NCBI GenBank assembly: GCA_019637435.1 | Contig: JAHBVO010000001.1 | Location: forward strand, 1,116,001 to 1,180,000 | Length of the DNA: 64,000 bases | Direction of reading: 5' to 3' | Source: Candidatus Obscuribacterales bacterium | GTDB taxonomy: Bacteria; Cyanobacteriota; Vampirovibrionia; Obscuribacterales; Obscuribacteraceae | Shown here: positions 52,419 to 62,064 of the stretch, piece after piece | How positions within the stretch are numbered: position 1 is the first letter of the stretch | Layout of the letters: each line of letters begins with the position of its first letter | The notes under the pieces: model-generated | What the model saw: only the letters and a program-made list of their open reading frames with translations | Told to the model about the DNA's origin: nothing | The model's database searches: none | Program-made: the position numbers and the translations under genes

Positions 52419-53804
52419 TTAAGGCGCTTTAACCAGCACAGAATCTGTTGTATTGCCAATCTCCACATCCGGCAGCTTTTCGAAGTTTCGAAGAATCGAG
52501 TACACAATCAGTGTCGTGACCCAGGCTTGCAGGGATGATACGCCAAATTGCCACTGCTCGTTTATGATCCCAGCGGTGACGATTCCCACTGCACCGCCGA
52601 CGATGAAAGACACTAGCGCTGACCAGCGCACCGCAGGTAGTTCCGCAAATGATGGCACTTTCGCAAAAAATGGTGCCTTCTTGCTTCTTATTGCTGCAAA
52701 CCATTCGACGCATGCGATTACCGTCGCGCACGGGAGGACGTTTGATGAGACCGCGCAAACTGTTTCCAGCGACTTTGGATCTTTGGCGAGCAAAGCCGCT
52801 GCCAATGCGCCAAGAGCAGTCAGGAATAGGGTGAGTTTCTTGCGCGAAAACTTCTTTAAGTTCGCTACGCCGTTGATAGATGCGTATAGATTGGCGTCGT
52901 TCAAACCCCAGTATGTGACTACTAGCACAAGCGCCGCTAGAATCGCCACGCCTTCCATTCCACCAAATGCGTAGCGCGTCGCAAGCCCGCTTGCGGCCTC
53001 GAAATCCGTGACACCTGTCTCACGGGCAAGCATCCATCCGGTCACCGGAAAGATGATTTGCCCGATGGCGACTGACACCACAAGCGGTGCGATCGTATAA
53101 AGCAGTTTAGGCTTCGCATAACGCCAATAATCCGCTTCATTCCCCCAGGCGCAGTTGCCGATGATCAGGATTGAAACAATTGACAGAGAGTGCGAAAAGC
53201 CGACGGTTTCAGGCACCGAGAAAACTGATGCCGGCGTGGCCGCAGCAGCTTTGAAAAACGTCAAACCTATCCAACCGATCAAAACTGGTGCCGCGAGATA
53301 GCCAGCAAAGTTCGCCACGCCCGAGAAACCAAAGAGGTTGTTTACGGACATAACAATGGCGAGAATAACTGAGAGCCACGCAGTATCGATTGGAATAGCG
53401 AAGCAGCCTTTCAATCCGTTGGCGAGTAAAACCGCTGCCAGCCCGTACCACGCGAGCGAGATCCATGAGACATTGATCGAGACGAACAGAGAGCCCAGCC
53501 TACCGAAAAGCATTCGACTCATGAGCGCGTATGTTTGACCGCTGACGGTGCCGATGTGACATGCGGGGATGCAATACGCCATTAAAATCACGAGGCTGAT
53601 GACGGAGCAGAGAAGAACTTGTGAGAGCGTGAGTCCGTACTGATACCATGCGAAGCCTGCAAGCACCGATGGAAATCCTGTAACCATCGTTATCCACAAC
53701 AGCCCAAGAGTAACCGGCCCGCGGCGCTCCGACAGCGGAACCACCTCTGTTGTGTGGTCGTCCGTGTTGATTGCGTCGCTGAGTGCGTTGTGGTGTAAAT
53801 CCAT
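52419..53804 (-). CDS. NCS1 family nucleobase permease (cytosine permease-like)
   Basis: 461 residues with 12 membrane helices. Matches the CodB branch of NCS1: RRGPVTLGLLWITMVTGFP, GTVSGQTYALMSRMLFG, NLFGFSGVANFAGYLAAP, and WGLNDANLYASINGVAN. Imports cytosine or a related base or vitamin with a cation. Its ATG overlaps the stop codon of the metallophosphoesterase gene (TAATG), so both are translated together. Confidence 0.87.
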   Translation of the reverse strand: MDLHHNALSDAINTDDHTTEVVPLSERRGPVTLGLLWITMVTGFPSVLAGFAWYQYGLTLSQVLLCSVISLVILMAYCIPACHIGTVSGQTYALMSRMLFGRLGSLFVSINVSWISLAWYGLAAVLLANGLKGCFAIPIDTAWLSVILAIVMSVNNLFGFSGVANFAGYLAAPVLIGWIGLTFFKAAAATPASVFSVPETVGFSHSLSIVSILIIGNCAWGNEADYWRYAKPKLLYTIAPLVVSVAIGQIIFPVTGWMLARETGVTDFEAASGLATRYAFGGMEGVAILAALVLVVTYWGLNDANLYASINGVANLKKFSRKKLTLFLTALGALAAALLAKDPKSLETVCAVSSNVLPCATVIACVEWFAAIRSKKAPFFAKVPSFAELPAVRWSALVSFIVGGAVGIVTAGIINEQWQFGVSSLQAWVTTLIVYSILRNFEKLPDVEIGNTTDSVLVKAP

Positions 53805-54745
53805 TATTTTGACTCCGCTGCATCTTCCGGTGGGAATTTTCCGGTCTGCCCAGGTTCCACATCGATGACTGCCACTTCAGGTGGTGTCAGGAATCGAACC
53901 GGCAATCCGGTCATTCCTATTCCGCTTGAAACATTCATATGTGTGGTGCCTACGACGTAGTGACCGTGTTCAAACTGTTTTCCAAGCGACGATGACGTCA
54001 CCAGAGCGCCATATATAGGAAGGCGAATTTGCCCGCCATGCGTGTGACCGCAGAGAAAGAGATCCATGTGGTGCGCGGACGCGGCGCGGATACCATCCGG
54101 ATAGTGGTAAAGGAAAATTTTGTACGCATCATCCGGTGCCTCCGACATGATGTCTGCAAGAAAAGCCTCACTGTCGATTGCCGCTCCGCCTATCCAGACT
54201 TTGTTTCCCTTGATATCAAGCTGCGTTGACGCGCTATCCAAATTCGTGACCCCGGTGTTCTGAAAGGTCTCGATTTTTCTTTTGCTGCGCGAATCATGGT
54301 TGCCATACACGCCGAAAGTCGGAGCGATTTTGGAAATTTCCGACATGCACGCCTGGAAATCCTTCTGACCACGCAAGTTATTTGCCGCATCGCCGGTAAA
54401 GAGAATCAGGTCGGGGTGCAATTCGCGAACAACGCCAGGCAGTTTTTTCTCCGTGCGGACTGTACCGTCGCAGTGCAAATCGGTGAGATGAACAATGCGA
54501 ATTGGCGATTTGAGTTTCGCAGAAGAGATGGTGAGGCGAGTTGTGATTAGTTGAAGGGGCTCGAAAATTCCGTAAATGACGCAGCCGATGCCAAACGCGC
54601 CAATCAACAAGACCGTCACATGAAGCGGCGTGGGCTTGAACGACCCGCGCTTTTCCCACATCAAAACAACAGTGCGCACAAAGTACAAGAAGACTGTGCA
54701 CATTACTCCGACGAACGCTAAAACAATGACAAGTTCCGAATCCAA
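53804..54745 (-). CDS. Membrane-anchored metallophosphoesterase (YaeI/YkuE-like)
   Basis: 313 residues from TTG 54745, supported by GGAG six bases upstream. Two N-terminal hydrophobic helices (about 4-27 and 44-66), then the calcineurin-like core: LTDLHCD, LFTGDAAN, YGNHDSR, LYHYPD and CGHTHGGQIR, all metal ligands present. The family includes phosphodiesterases that act on membrane-linked substrates such as UDP-diacylglucosamine relatives. First gene of a seven-gene run that includes NCS1 permease, CorA, PanE, nucleotidyltransferase, PlsC and DUF4010. Confidence 0.88.
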   Translation of the reverse strand: MDSELVIVLAFVGVMCTVFLYFVRTVVLMWEKRGSFKPTPLHVTVLLIGAFGIGCVIYGIFEPLQLITTRLTISSAKLKSPIRIVHLTDLHCDGTVRTEKKLPGVVRELHPDLILFTGDAANNLRGQKDFQACMSEISKIAPTFGVYGNHDSRSKRKIETFQNTGVTNLDSASTQLDIKGNKVWIGGAAIDSEAFLADIMSEAPDDAYKIFLYHYPDGIRAASAHHMDLFLCGHTHGGQIRLPIYGALVTSSSLGKQFEHGHYVVGTTHMNVSSGIGMTGLPVRFLTPPEVAVIDVEPGQTGKFPPEDAAESK

Positions 54746-54869
54746 AGGAACTCCGCTGATTTCTCTTCTACTCCCAGATGGAAGTCATATTTTAGCGCGG
54801 CTGTTTCGCCGCGGCTGTCTAAACCTCTAGCTGGAGCGAGAATTTTGGACAGACAAAATTCTGGACAAA

Positions 54870-54903
54870 CAAAAACGCATGGTTGGTTGCCCTTCCATGC
54901 GTT
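54870..54903 (-). terminator. Terminator of the RNA-binding protein gene
   Basis: A perfect 9-bp stem (AACGCATGG 54874-54882 with CCATGCGTT 54895-54903) with a 12-nt loop. On the minus strand it is followed by TTTTTGTTTG. It lies 27 bp after the stop at 54930. Confidence 0.85.
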
Positions 54904-54929
54904 CTCTCAAATCTAGCGCTGGCTACAGA

Positions 54930-55214
54930 TTAATATCTGCGACCGCCGCCACCGCCGCCGCCTTTCGCTTTTGGTTGCGAGATGCTTACAGCAAGTGCAC
55001 GACCTTCAACTTCTTTACCGTTGAGGCCTTTGATTGCAGCTTCAGCTTCGGCCTGTGTCGACATTTCGATAAACGCGAAACCGCGTTTTCTTCCTGTGTC
55101 CCGGTCTGTTGGAATCGAGCAGGAAACTACAGTTCCGTGCTCCCCGAACAGTTCCTCAAGGTCCGTTTCATTGAGTTTAAAAGAGAGGTTTCCAACAAAC
55201 AGTTTGTTATTCAT
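54930..55214 (-). CDS. Small RRM-type RNA-binding protein
   Basis: 94 residues: a single RRM with RNP2 LFVGNL (5-10) and RNP1 RGFAFIEM (44-51), then a short Gly-rich tail with terminal Arg-Arg-Tyr. This is the layout of the cyanobacterial Rbp proteins, which bind U-rich RNA and are often cold-induced, and supports placement near Cyanobacteria. Followed by a strong terminator. The ~340-bp region upstream, shared with the divergent glpD gene, shows no second gene. Confidence 0.93.
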   Translation of the reverse strand: MNNKLFVGNLSFKLNETDLEELFGEHGTVVSCSIPTDRDTGRKRGFAFIEMSTQAEAEAAIKGLNGKEVEGRALAVSISQPKAKGGGGGGGRRY

Positions 55215-55581
55215 TACCAGTTACCAAAAATAGGACAAATTACTGGGCGATCATCGCACATCGGAGGGACTTTTGGGTGATTTGGGCGGTGTGTTTTTTG
55301 ACTGTTTTCTAATCTTGGAGGCTTAAAGGGCTGGAAACGTTAGCCTGGTAAGGGTTTGTGCGTAGTTGTTCGACATAAACTGTTTTACACACTTCTCAAA
55401 ACTTGCGGCTCTTGACAGCTTTGGCGAAAGAATACGAACGGTCGGTCTAATGGGACCGAAAGTTAAAATGTGCTCGCGCTAATCATTCATGCCATTAGCT
55501 TCCTTTCGATTGAGTATCATATAAACCGCAACTGAGATCGGCGCTGAAACGCCCTTGATAGCCCATTCGGCGGAAAAACAT
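55215..55581. other. Divergent intergenic region between the RRM gene and glpD
   Basis: 367 bp with no convincing gene. It must contain the promoter of the RRM gene and that of glpD. I found no clear -35/-10 pair or long hairpin in it. Confidence 0.4.
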
Positions 55582-57162
55582 ATGAATAGAACGCACATGC
55601 TCGAAAAGGTCTCCAGGCACGAGAAGCCGTGGGACATGCTCATCATCGGCGGCGGCGCCACCGGTGTCGGTATCGCGGTCGACGCTGCCTCCCGCGGCTA
55701 CGATGTTTTGCTGCTTGAGCAGAGCGATTTCGGCAAGGGCACTTCGAGCCGCAGCACCAAGCTGGTGCATGGCGGTGTTCGATATTTAGAGCAAGGCAAC
55801 ATCTCGCTTGTGATGGAGGCGCTCAAGGAGCGCGGCTTGCTCCGGCAAAACGCACCGCATCTGGTTCACGACCTGGCATTCATCGTCCCGAACTATGACT
55901 GGTGGGAAGCTCCATTTTATGGAATGGGGCTTAAGGTCTACGATATGCTTGCCGGTAAGTTCGGTTTCGGTCAATCTAAGCTTTTAAACAGAAACGAGAT
56001 TCTGGAAGAGATTCCAACTCTGAAGACTGATGGTCTGCGCGGTGGCGTGGTCTATTACGATGGTCAGTTCGATGATTCTCGGCTGCTCATCAACCTCGCC
56101 GCCACTGCTGCCGAATATGGTGCGAAGTTGCTGAACTACGTGCAAGTGACCGCCCTGACCCGAGACGGCGATGGATACGTGACCGGTGCTGTGGCGACCG
56201 ACCTCGAAACGGGGCATGAACTCAAACTCTCCGCGAGAGTCGTCATCAACGCGACGGGCGCCTTCACCGACAATGTCAGGCGCATGGCTGATCAGAGCGT
56301 GCAGCCGATGATATCGCCGAGTCAGGGTATCCATCTGGTTTTCGATAAGTCGATTATGCCTGGTGACAGCGCAATCATGGTGCCGCATACGAGCGATGGG
56401 CGCGTGATGTTTGCGATTCCGTGGCACGACCATGTCGTCGTAGGAACGACCGATACGCCCATTGAAAGCGCGAGTTTGGACCCGGTGCCTTTCGAACAAG
56501 AGATCGAATTTATATTGGAAACCGCCGGCGAGTACCTCAACAACCCGCCAAGCCGCGAGGATGTTTTGAGTGTTTTCGTTGGTATCAGACCACTGGTCAA
56601 AGGTGGTGCCGGCACTACCGCTGCGCTTTCGCGCGACCACGTGATCCATATCGACAACTCCGGGTTGCTCACCATATGCGGTGGCAAATGGACAACATAC
56701 CGGCACATGGCAGAAGATTGCGTCGACCATGCCGTCACGCTCGCCAGACTGGACGACAAACCGTGCATCACGCGAAACCTGAGAATTCATGGGTATCACG
56801 AGAATCCTGATTTGCTTGGAGACCTGGCGGTTTATGGCTCAGACGCACTTGAGATTCAAGAAATAGCCCATGATGACAAGTCGCTTGCCGAAAGGTTGCA
56901 CCCGGCGCTTCCATATATAGGTGCGGAGGTTGTTTATGCTGTTCGCCAGGAAATGGCGCGAACGGTCGACGATTTCCTTTCGCGGCGCGTGCGGGCGCTG
57001 TTTTTAAATGCCGAGGCGTCGGTTGCCATGGCGCCTGCCGTGGCGAAACTCATGGCGGCGGAACTGAAACGCGACGACGCCTGGGTCGACGAGCAGGTCG
57101 CTGAGTTCAAGCAGCTCGCGGCAAAGTATGCAATTACGAGCGCGCTGACCACCAAGATATAG
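55582..57162 (+). CDS. glpD: Aerobic glycerol-3-phosphate dehydrogenase (FAD)
   Basis: About 526 residues from ATG 55582 (GGCGGA upstream); the frame can be extended to a TTG at 55555. FAD-binding MLIIGGGATGVGIAVDAASRG, the family signatures SSRSTKLVHGGVRYLEQG and GGKWTTYRHMAED, and the C-terminal alpha domain (VYAVRQEMARTVDDFLSRR). It oxidises sn-glycerol-3-phosphate to dihydroxyacetone phosphate and passes electrons to quinone at the membrane. No glpF/glpK adjacent; a tRNA gene follows 116 bp later. Confidence 0.95.
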   Translation: MNRTHMLEKVSRHEKPWDMLIIGGGATGVGIAVDAASRGYDVLLLEQSDFGKGTSSRSTKLVHGGVRYLEQGNISLVMEALKERGLLRQNAPHLVHDLAFIVPNYDWWEAPFYGMGLKVYDMLAGKFGFGQSKLLNRNEILEEIPTLKTDGLRGGVVYYDGQFDDSRLLINLAATAAEYGAKLLNYVQVTALTRDGDGYVTGAVATDLETGHELKLSARVVINATGAFTDNVRRMADQSVQPMISPSQGIHLVFDKSIMPGDSAIMVPHTSDGRVMFAIPWHDHVVVGTTDTPIESASLDPVPFEQEIEFILETAGEYLNNPPSREDVLSVFVGIRPLVKGGAGTTAALSRDHVIHIDNSGLLTICGGKWTTYRHMAEDCVDHAVTLARLDDKPCITRNLRIHGYHENPDLLGDLAVYGSDALEIQEIAHDDKSLAERLHPALPYIGAEVVYAVRQEMARTVDDFLSRRVRALFLNAEASVAMAPAVAKLMAAELKRDDAWVDEQVAEFKQLAAKYAITSALTTKI

Positions 57163-57278
57163 ATGTGGCTTTGGTGGGATCTCTTGGAATCAAGCTGCGT
57201 GGGCTCTGTAACTTTCCATTATCAAGCGGTTGACCGGGGTGCAATATCGCCCGAGATTCCATATAATAAGAAACCCTT

Positions 57279-57350
<72 letters not shown>

Positions 57351-57703
57351 TATGTTTTTCAATGTCCGGCCCGGACACAAGGCTACAAATCGTTCGTGAT
57401 TGAATTGTTAGGTCATTCAGCGGACGAACTTAAGCATTGTTTTTCTGTTCGCCGTGCTGACCGCTGCTTCACCACTGTTTGAAATAAAGTGAAAAATTCA
57501 AATTCGCGTCATTCATCCAGCGAACAAGACGGAAGACAATTACGCACATTATAGAATCAAAGCGTTAAGAGATGGTGTTTTTGTTTCTGGTAAGGCTGAC
57601 AAAGTAATGCAGTTGATGAGGCAAGCGATCAAAAGAAACGGCACTATCGACAGGCTCCCGTTCGGTTAGTATGGCTCCTCCATTTCTCAGTCCCGCCCGG
57701 TGT
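57351..57703. other. Gap after the tRNA with one short inverted repeat
   Basis: 353 bp. TGTCCGG/CCGGACA at 57363-57377 forms a short hairpin right after the tRNA T-run. I looked for an integrase or a repeat of the tRNA 3' end that would indicate an integration site and saw neither. Otherwise nothing recognisable. Confidence 0.4.
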
Positions 57704-58507
57704 CTAGAAATACTGCGTGGGACACCCACAATACTGACAGTGGGTGCGCTTTCCCGTGAAAGGGTTGTACGCGCCTGGCGATGAATAATTGTCGAGTTTG
57801 CTACCGTTCGCGTTTGTCTGATGCCATGTGGAGGAGCCACCAGATACGATGTGATTGTTTGGATTGGGACCGATGCAGTACGGGTTGCAGATACAGCTGG
57901 GGAACGAGCAGACATGCGGTGCGACAAAAGCTAATGGCGTCGCTGACGGTGCGTAGTATCCTGAGTTTGAATTGTGCTTACTGTCATGAATTGCGGCAAA
58001 GGTCAGACCAGTAGCGATACCACCAATCGCGGCGGCACCGAGAATTCCCATCCCGACTCTCGCAGCTGTTGATGGCGTTCCGGGTGGTCTCAGCTCAGGT
58101 GGTTTTCGACACCGGGTTGTCGCTATAAACTCGACAGGCCTGTCACCAATCGGTACAGGAAACGGAATAGGATTCGCGATGGTGGCAACCTCGACGCTGT
58201 TGCTAAAAGCATCAACCAAATCGGGCGGCGGTTGATAATCCGGCGCAACAACTACCGAGTCTAGCTGCCCATCACCCTTTAATATGACCTTAAACTTGCA
58301 CGTGTATTCGTAGTTCGGCTTTCGCATATCCCACTCAGCCTCGATTGCCTGTCGAAGCGAGACCATGTACGGAGCAACAGCCGCGTCGAGATGCCTGTCT
58401 ACGCGCGGACTTTTAAGATTGAGGCTCAGGTCTTTTGTCGCGTCTTGAGCACAAACAATCTGGGTGCAAAGGACGAAGACCAACAGGAATGCCAAGAATC
58501 GGTGCAT
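57704..58507 (-). CDS. Secreted protein with TonB-C-like domain and Cys-rich C-terminus
   Basis: About 267 residues from ATG 58507, where a signal peptide begins at once (HRFLAFLLVFVLCTQIVCAQ). Residues ~35-125 look like a TonB C-terminal-type domain (VSLRQAIEAEWDMRKPNY, FKVILKGDGQLDSVVVAP). A glycine-rich hydrophobic helix (MGILGAAAIGGIATGL) follows. The last 80 residues contain eight Cys in short clusters (CSFPSCICNPYC; CQYCGC), suggesting metal binding or disulfides. Function unknown. The frame extends upstream to 58576 without a better start. Confidence 0.55.
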   Translation of the reverse strand: MHRFLAFLLVFVLCTQIVCAQDATKDLSLNLKSPRVDRHLDAAVAPYMVSLRQAIEAEWDMRKPNYEYTCKFKVILKGDGQLDSVVVAPDYQPPPDLVDAFSNSVEVATIANPIPFPVPIGDRPVEFIATTRCRKPPELRPPGTPSTAARVGMGILGAAAIGGIATGLTFAAIHDSKHNSNSGYYAPSATPLAFVAPHVCSFPSCICNPYCIGPNPNNHIVSGGSSTWHQTNANGSKLDNYSSPGAYNPFTGKRTHCQYCGCPTQYF

Positions 58508-58758
58508 GAACACGACCCAGCTCGAATTACTTCTCTGCCAAAAGACTCCAGATAGACCATACCACGGCCTATTCAAACCCTAACGCGAAACAGGGATGAT
58601 TTTTTTCTGCTAGGGTTGTGCATCAATCGGCGTGTCTTGTTTTTGAGGGGCGAGAGTAATATTATCGAGATTGCTTGGCGAGCCCGCTTTCGAAGGTCTC
58701 ACCTTCTTTGAGCGAACCGTTAACTCTAGCGTGTCACCATAGGCGGTGCACATTCCGA

Positions 58759-59118
58759 TTATCTCGTTTGGCGATATAATTCACGAAGCGCTATTAATTC
58801 TGTTGACGACTGCAAATTACGTGGCAAGTTGACTACTGTGATTGCAGTCTGCAGTTTTGAATTACTCAATAGCTCGTTCTTGAGCAATTGGAGATGAGAG
58901 TCTCCGTAATGGTTAATCCAATCTTCCACGGGGCCTGCGGCCACATAGGCAATTTGCTCCATGGTTTCCGTTTGACTTAGTAACGCGAGGATTAGATCCC
59001 ATGAGGAATCTGGATCCACTCGGACCAATTCATCAACCTCTTCCCAAGCCCAAAAGTCAGAGTCAAGTTGCTCTCTGTGAAACTTCAGGTATGTTTCTAC
59101 CACGTCATTTGCAGACAT
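58759..59118 (-). CDS. DUF6869-like protein
   Basis: About 119 residues from the ATG at 59118 (MSANDVVETY); the frame is open to 59238. The pattern WAWEEVDELVRVDPDSSWDLILALL followed by AAGPVEDWINHYGD fits the DUF6869 family, small soluble helical proteins often found beside toxin- or immunity-like genes. Function unknown. No clear partner nearby. Confidence 0.55.
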   Translation of the reverse strand: MSANDVVETYLKFHREQLDSDFWAWEEVDELVRVDPDSSWDLILALLSQTETMEQIAYVAAGPVEDWINHYGDSHLQLLKNELLSNSKLQTAITVVNLPRNLQSSTELIALRELYRQTR

Positions 59119-59409
59119 ACTAGGCGCTCTCAGAACGTGACATTTTTTGATAATTGTAGCAGTTGCGTGTTCCGCGAGACATTCTTTTGATGTTTTACTG
59201 GCCTTCGCTGGTTTCACGATCAATTGAAAGCGCCACATGATTTTCTTTACCTCTAAATATTCGGGAGAAATTGGGAAAGCCGCGACAGCTTTACCGCCGC
59301 ATCAGGTTGTGTTCCTACGCTTTGTGAGAGCCTAAGTTAGGACGCACATCTTCCAACTTCGCAGATGGTTTAGATGCAGTAAGATATGAAAAGTTGCTAC
59401 AGGTACCGC

Positions 59410-60410
59410 ATGAGTCGCAATCCATCGATGAGCGAGGAAGACTGGCGATGGTTTGAGCTGTGGCGTGGCGCCGATGCGCTCTCCGAGGCAGAAGTCGAAG
59501 CACTGGAACAACAGCTTCGCGACGACCCACTCAACATGGATGCAAGAGTCCGGTTGTTTGGCTACTTCAGTCGTTATGAAGGAAACAAGCTGAAGCGCAA
59601 CGACGCAGACCGAAAATTGTATGAGATCGTTTTGTGGTTTATAGAAAATAAGCCTGCGACGACTGGTTTTCTCGGGACTCGCCTGATGGGGAGCGGTCGC
59701 TCGCTTAAACCGAAAACCTTCGGCGCATTGCGTCAAGCGTGGCTTGAACAGGTCGAGGAGTTTTCGATGGACGGCACGTTTTGGGTAATGCCGGAATGTT
59801 CATTGGGTGGAACGACTTCGAGACAGGTTCGGCACTCATTGAGCGAGCGTACGAACTGCAGCCGGCGGAAAACTGGCTGGGATTCTTTATTAGCATAATT
59901 GCTCTGGAACTTTGGACGTCTCCTGAACTCTACAAGAACAGAATTCGGGAGTACATTATCGATGTTGGACTGCGCTCTCTCCGAACGGAATCCGGAGGCG
60001 CGCCGTCGATGACGTGTCAGTACGTGTCGAATGCGGCTCTCTGTTTTGGGCGCCTGGATGATGTTCGCACTTGCATCGATTATCTGCGTAAGGAAACCCA
60101 TCCTCAATGCGACCAGCTTGCGAACGTTTATGAGGGCTTGGTTGCGCTGAGAGAAAATAAAAGAGATTGTGCGATTGGATCGCTGCTGGTGATGAAGCCT
60201 GGTTACGAGGCGCAGCCGGTTGCCTTTTGTTTGGCGAGCGAATTGTTTGAGCTGGGGGAGCGCGAATCGATTGTTCGTTTCATCGAAAATTTGGGGGGCA
60301 AAATCAAGGAGACCGATCGGAATCGTTGGCTGGAGCAGGTTGCGAAAGATGAGCGACCAGATTTTGCATCTGTGTTTCCACAGCTGAGGCGGGGAGTCCG
60401 AAGTTTATGA
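59410..60410 (+). pseudogene. Helical-repeat (TPR-like) gene split by a frameshift
   Basis: Two overlapping frames make one sensible protein. The first (59386 or 59410 to 59898) encodes a TIGR02996-like start (EEDWRWFELWRGADALSEAE; LRDDPLNMDARVRLFGYF). After about residue 125 it turns to nonsense. The second (59781-60410) continues the helical repeat from GNAGMFIGWNDF, through AYELQPAENWLGFF, to the end. The switch needs one base at the T4G3 run (59779-59785). It is a recent mutation, a sequencing error or a programmed shift. The intact protein would have about 333 residues. Confidence 0.6.
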
Positions 60411-60587
60411 TGTTTTGGCTGAACCGTGTGCCTAACGATCGACGATTGATGAAGTCGCATGAATCTGCATTTTTCGTCTTCCATAGTTCAAATTATTTTT
60501 CGTAAGTTCACTGACGGACAGTGTATGTCGTCAACGCCGAAGCTTATAATACGTGAATCATCTCGAGACTGACGGAACATCGACTAC

Positions 60588-62048
60588 ATGCCAACGCCCG
60601 AACAGTTGATTTACGTTCTAAGTTCAAATCCGTCGGATGAAAACATCAAACTAGCAATCGACTCTATAAAACTCAAAAAGTCTTCCAGCAAGTCAGCAAT
60701 GACCCTTGTCGAGACGCTGATGGATATTCCCCGAGCGGCCCCGCATCTTTCTGCTCTGTCGACCTGGATGAAGACTGCGAGGTGGCGAAACCTCGCATTC
60801 AAGCGCCTTTGTTCACTTGAACATCTTGATTGGATTCTTACCTTGCTAAAGGAAAACCCAAAACATAGAGACGCAGGAGCGCTCTGGGATGGTCTTCTAT
60901 CTTCATACACTAATCGAGAGATAGTGCACGGCGCCTCGGATTGGCTGCTACGATATGGTGCAGATGATACTTATGCAAGCGCCGTCGCAGCACGGCTTCT
61001 TAGAGAATCTTCGACGCATGATCTAATCAAGTTATCTCGCGAGTTGCTTGAGCGGAATCCGGACGATTTTATGCTCGCAAGGGCTTTGATAAATCGAGCG
61101 CCCGATGACTACGCAATTGACTGTGGAATTCAAATTTTGATCGCTCAAGATCCAGTTATTGGTGGCATGGTAGCACCGGCGCTTGCAACCAGCGGAGAAC
61201 GTGGCGCCGAAGCCGTACGCGATTTTTTGAAGAAAAACCGCAAATCCAAAAATTACATTCGCATAATCGACGGCTTCACTTACGAAGCCCCCGAGCTGGC
61301 AGCCGTCTTGCTTGCCGAATGGATGTCCACACATCCAAAATCGAAGGACGGACAGAGGATGTTAACCGATTTACTTTGCCACCTACCCTCGCAAGAGTTA
61401 ACGGATCTCCTTTGGACCTGGAGTAAAGCAACTAATCCTAAATCAGACATTCTCGATGTGGTGGCCATCTTCTCGACTGGCTTTCCAGCACCAGCGGATG
61501 CTGTCGAGTATGCTGAAAGCTGGTTGGAGGCGAATGAGAAGCACTCGCTTTGGATTGCTGTCCTCATGAAAGTTGTAGAACAAAACCAGGTCGAGAAACA
61601 AGTCGCGATACTGAACAGATGGCATCATCGGCTTTCTGCGCGCCAGAAAGCAAGTATGACTGCTGTGATTGTCAAAGTTGTCGTCCGCGCCAACATGGAT
61701 GGCAGCAGCATCGCGGTCGCACTTTGTCCCGAACTCCAAGAGATCTTTAAACAACAAATTGAAACAGCTGAATTGCTAGAGGAGCCGATGAGCGAGTTTT
61801 CGCTGGTAAATCAGATTGCTAGGAAAGAACCACTGTCCATTCAGACGGGGAAGAACTGGCTTGTTGAACGTCGTCTTGAGTGGCGCTGGAGTTCATTGCA
61901 CGAGTACAGAGGTGAGATTATTGCGGCGCTATTGGTTTCTGCCCCAGATGACTTTGTCTGTGAAGAGGCGCGACGTTGGCTCGACAAAGGCTCAGAACCT
62001 CTGTTTGAATCTCTGTACAAAAAGGTGGATGCCTTGTACCGCCAGTGA
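60588..62048 (+). CDS. Large helical-repeat protein (TPR/HEAT-like), unknown function
   Basis: 486 residues, predicted all-alpha and cytosolic. Repeating ~35-45-residue helical pairs with Trp-Leu and Asp-Asp turns (HLDWILTLLKENPKHRDAGA; DLIKLSRELLERNPDDFMLA; DAVEYAESWLEANEKHSLW). No catalytic motif. It follows the frameshifted helical-repeat gene on the same strand by 177 bp; both may be members of one lineage-specific family. Confidence 0.65.
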   Translation: MPTPEQLIYVLSSNPSDENIKLAIDSIKLKKSSSKSAMTLVETLMDIPRAAPHLSALSTWMKTARWRNLAFKRLCSLEHLDWILTLLKENPKHRDAGALWDGLLSSYTNREIVHGASDWLLRYGADDTYASAVAARLLRESSTHDLIKLSRELLERNPDDFMLARALINRAPDDYAIDCGIQILIAQDPVIGGMVAPALATSGERGAEAVRDFLKKNRKSKNYIRIIDGFTYEAPELAAVLLAEWMSTHPKSKDGQRMLTDLLCHLPSQELTDLLWTWSKATNPKSDILDVVAIFSTGFPAPADAVEYAESWLEANEKHSLWIAVLMKVVEQNQVEKQVAILNRWHHRLSARQKASMTAVIVKVVVRANMDGSSIAVALCPELQEIFKQQIETAELLEEPMSEFSLVNQIARKEPLSIQTGKNWLVERRLEWRWSSLHEYRGEIIAALLVSAPDDFVCEEARRWLDKGSEPLFESLYKKVDALYRQ

Positions 62049-62064
62049 CGAGATGCGCCATCTC

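Noticed and set aside
57351..57703. tRNA-adjacent integration site (att) of a mobile element
   Set aside because: No integrase and no repeat of the tRNA 3' end seen in the window.
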